Positions 6,030-7,588 of a DNA stretch of 7,588 nt are shown here, in pieces. The notes beneath the pieces are model-generated. The model worked only from the letters and a program-made list of their open reading frames with translations. It searched no databases and was not told the origin of the DNA. Source of the stretch: Candidatus Zhuqueibacterota bacterium (GTDB taxonomy: Bacteria; Zhuqueibacterota; Zhuqueibacteria; Zhuqueibacterales; Zhuqueibacteraceae); assembly GCA_013361015.1 (NCBI GenBank), contig JABWAN010000232.1, positions 1 to 7,588 on the forward strand. Direction: 5' to 3'. Numbering within the stretch: the first letter of the stretch is position 1; every line of letters starts with the position of its first letter. The translations under genes were made by a program, and so were the position numbers.

Positions 6030-7256
6030 TCAGATGCCGCCGTTTTCCAATTCTTCGAGAAATGCGATTCCCACCTTCATAGCTGCGGCAACGTCTTCGG
6101 GAAATACGGTCTCATCGGGATGGTGGCTGATTCCGCCCGGGCAGCGCAAAAAGAGCATCGCTGCGGGCATTCGCTCTGCCAGAATCATGGCATCGTGCCC
6201 GGCGCCGCTGACCATGCGATGCACGGGAAATCCGCAAAACTGGACACTATGCGCCAACGCGTTCTGCAGAGCCGGGTTCATGGCGACGGCACTTTGTTCT
6301 GAATGTTTTTCAATTCGAAGCCTTAAGCCGCGCCTCGCTGCAATCGTCTCGGCGCTGCGCAGAATACGCGCGACGACATCGCTGCGGATCCCGTCGTCCC
6401 GGTGACGAACGTCAAGGCTGGCACGAGCTTCACCTGCAATCACATTGCCTGCCCCGGGCAGAACTTCAATCCGCCCAACTGTGGCCAGCAGCTCGGGGAC
6501 TGCCATTGCCACCCGCTCGACGCGGCCGATCCATTCTGCCGCGCCGGCTAATGCATCGCGGCGAAGCGGCATCGGAGTTGTGCCCGCGTGGTTGGCTTTG
6601 CCTTCGAACACGAGAGTGAAGCGGCTCTGCCCAACAATTGCCTCCACGATGCCGAGCGGCAGCGCGAGCTGCTCCAGTAACGGCCCCTGCTCAATGTGAA
6701 ACTCCAAATAGCCGAGCACTTCGCCGGTGATTTCAGCCTCGCGGAGGCGATCGGGATCGAGGTCGAATTTGCGTATGGCCTCGGCAACCGTCAAGCCATT
6801 TGCGTCCGTGCGTTGCAGAAGAGAAGAATCGAGTGTGCCGGCGCATGCGCGGCTTCCGATAAAAGGAAAACCGAACCGCACGCCCTCCTCTTCGGAAAAG
6901 CCGATCACCTCGATGCCGAAGCGCAAGCGCCGGCCGTGCAGTTCCTCGATCAGGGCTATCCCAAGCACCACTCCAAGAATGCCATCGAATGCACCCGCAC
7001 GAGGCACCGTGTCGAGGTGCGAACCGATCACCAGCCGTGGCGCCGCTGCGGTACGGGCGGGATAAAATCCGCGAAGATTGCCTGCGGCATCAACCGTCGC
7101 GCTCATGCCCACATGCTTCATCCACGTACTCAGCAACGCGTGAGCGTTGTGCATTGCGGGAGAAAGGAATGTACGTGTTATATAGCCGGGTTCGTCCGTG
7201 CACTCGGCCAGGGCATGGCAGCGGTGAAGCACTTCCGCGATTTGATTTGTGAGCAA
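6030..7256 (-). CDS. allC: Allantoate amidohydrolase-like enzyme (M20 family, AllC)
   Basis: This 408-residue M20-family enzyme probably hydrolyses allantoate to (S)-ureidoglycine, ammonia and CO2. E. coli AllC is about 411 aa. Motifs in order are 'RTFLSPA' (28-34), 'GSHLDTVPRAGAFDG' (78-92), 'GFSEEEGVRF' (119-128), 'LEFHIEQGPLLE' (184-195), 'IVGQSRFT' (207-214), 'NHAGTTPM' (222-229), 'SGAGHDAM' (350-357) and 'GGISHHPDE' (374-382). Metal ligands are probably His80, Asp91, Glu124, His187 and His378, with Glu123 as base and His223 and His354 nearby in the active site. The family includes N-carbamoyl-L-amino-acid hydrolases with nearly the same motifs. The neighbouring ureidoglycine aminohydrolase and ureidoglycolate amidohydrolase genes favour allantoate. 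The start at 7254-7256 is a TTG with no clear ribosome binding site. The in-frame TAA four codons upstream (five triplets before the TTG) leaves no ATG or GTG before it, and the alignment with AllC begins about here. Confidence 0.85.
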   Translation of the reverse strand: MLTNQIAEVLHRCHALAECTDEPGYITRTFLSPAMHNAHALLSTWMKHVGMSATVDAAGNLRGFYPARTAAAPRLVIGSHLDTVPRAGAFDGILGVVLGIALIEELHGRRLRFGIEVIGFSEEEGVRFGFPFIGSRACAGTLDSSLLQRTDANGLTVAEAIRKFDLDPDRLREAEITGEVLGYLEFHIEQGPLLEQLALPLGIVEAIVGQSRFTLVFEGKANHAGTTPMPLRRDALAGAAEWIGRVERVAMAVPELLATVGRIEVLPGAGNVIAGEARASLDVRHRDDGIRSDVVARILRSAETIAARRGLRLRIEKHSEQSAVAMNPALQNALAHSVQFCGFPVHRMVSGAGHDAMILAERMPAAMLFLRCPGGISHHPDETVFPEDVAAAMKVGIAFLEELENGGI

Positions 7257-7379
7257 GCTGATTTTCGTTTAATTGAATGGTTCGGCAACAAGTTTCAAAA
7301 CACGAAGCGCAGGGCCTCTGCAATTGTGTCGATCAATTTGGGAGGCGTTCCGAGTTGGCGAACGCCTTGAGTCGTGTGT
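7257..7379. other. Leader region upstream of the ureide cluster, with an 8-bp inverted repeat
   Basis: No gene is visible in these 123 bases. Promoter-like minus-strand pieces (TTGAAA, then TTCAAT 15 bases on) are too poorly spaced to call. The clear structure is AGGCGTTC (7343-7350) with GAACGCCT (7360-7367) around a 9-base loop. No U-run follows on either strand, so it could be an operator, a leader hairpin or an interspersed palindromic repeat. Confidence 0.4.
7343..7367. repeat. Perfect 8-bp inverted repeat with 9-base loop
   Basis: The arms AGGCGTTC and GAACGCCT are exactly complementary and five of eight pairs are GC. It lies about 90 bases upstream of the first ureide gene. It could be a regulator-binding site or part of a repeat family. 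A single copy cannot decide between these. Confidence 0.45.
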
Positions 7380-7588
7380 CTATGATGAAAAAGGCGAGAA
7401 ATGCCGGAGCGTCGACGTTCGAGACGATCCGGGATAGCGAAAGAGAAGTGAGAGCGGGTTGCGGCCGACCTCCTTTGCCCGTTGCGCGTGGCGAAGCAGG
7501 TTGGGGTCGTCGCGCTCCTCCCAGACGAGGATCAGATGCGCCGCGGTCATGAACTCCGCCACGAACGTGCAGCCCGCCGCCGGGCACG
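7380..7588 (-). CDS. Unidentified GC-rich coding fragment entering from the right edge (C-terminal part)
   Basis: On the minus strand one frame is open from the window edge to a TAG at 7380, reading CPAAGCTFVAEFMTAAHLIL and onward through 'WEERDDPNLLRHAQ'. Over the first 34 codons about 32 end in G or C, while second positions are near 45% GC. This is the codon pattern of a real gene with very high third-position GC. It is much higher than the roughly two thirds I count by eye in the starts of the RND and UAH genes. The signature fades after about 7480, and the last 20 residues (Ser/Arg/Phe-rich) look non-coding. I do not recognise the protein. The CxxxxC pair could be chance. It may be the tail of a transferred gene, a decayed remnant, or a poorly joined contig end. 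Confidence 0.35.
   Translation of the reverse strand, partial: CPAAGCTFVAEFMTAAHLILVWEERDDPNLLRHAQRAKEVGRNPLSLLFRYPGSSRTSTLRHFSPFSS

Noticed and set aside
6030..7256. Alternative call as N-carbamoyl-L-amino-acid hydrolase
   Set aside because: The motifs alone cannot exclude it, but a ureidoglycine aminohydrolase gene directly downstream makes allantoate the more likely substrate.
7277..7552. A 91-codon plus-strand frame at the right edge
   Set aside because: It crosses the inverted repeat, is Arg/Gly-rich and has no motif. The coding signal is on the other strand.
7333..7587. An 84-codon minus-strand frame at the right edge
   Set aside because: It is Gly/Arg/Pro-rich and out of phase with the frame that shows strong third-position GC bias, so it is a shadow.
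1..7588. CRISPR arrays, tRNA or rRNA genes, insertion sequences, integrase or phage genes
   Set aside because: I looked for regular repeat-spacer units, tRNA- or rRNA-like sequence and transposase motifs on both strands and found none.

Overview
This window looks like a piece of a Gram-negative bacterial chromosome with moderate GC content. An inner-membrane RND transporter implies an outer membrane. Every supported gene lies on the minus strand, so the transcription order runs from high to low coordinates. The species cannot be named from the sequence. A small 'RPFKPFWFHLDNG'-type protein and degenerate intergenic repeats fit environmental lineages such as Calditrichota/KSB1, Acidobacteria, Verrucomicrobia or Planctomycetes, but that is a weak inference.

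The right half (3931-7256) is a ureide-degradation cluster of three genes: an M20-family allantoate amidohydrolase-like enzyme (6030-7256), a bicupin (S)-ureidoglycine aminohydrolase (5153-5905), and a second M20-family enzyme (3931-5169) that closely resembles plant ureidoglycolate amidohydrolase. Together they would take allantoate to ureidoglycine, ureidoglycolate and finally glyoxylate, releasing four ammonia and two CO2. The last two genes overlap by 17 bases, which suggests coupled translation. The upstream purine steps (xanthine dehydrogenase, uricase, allantoinase), a transporter and a regulator are not in the window.

A 271-base gap (3660-3930) follows the cluster. It holds a complex inverted repeat (3814-3881) and a small hairpin with a U-run on the minus strand (3794-3813), a candidate terminator that separates the ureide genes from the next gene. 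Next comes a full-length HAE1-type RND efflux pump (555-3659, 1034 aa) with its proton-relay residues intact. No membrane-fusion adaptor or outer-membrane channel gene lies beside it.

The left end holds a small conserved hypothetical protein (160-399) with a strong ribosome binding site and then the first codons of another gene (1-38). That gene starts MIKTYGLT and reads like a VOC/glyoxalase-family N-terminus if one missing base is restored. The right end (7257-7588) holds an 8-bp inverted repeat and an unidentified, very GC-rich coding fragment entering from beyond the window.
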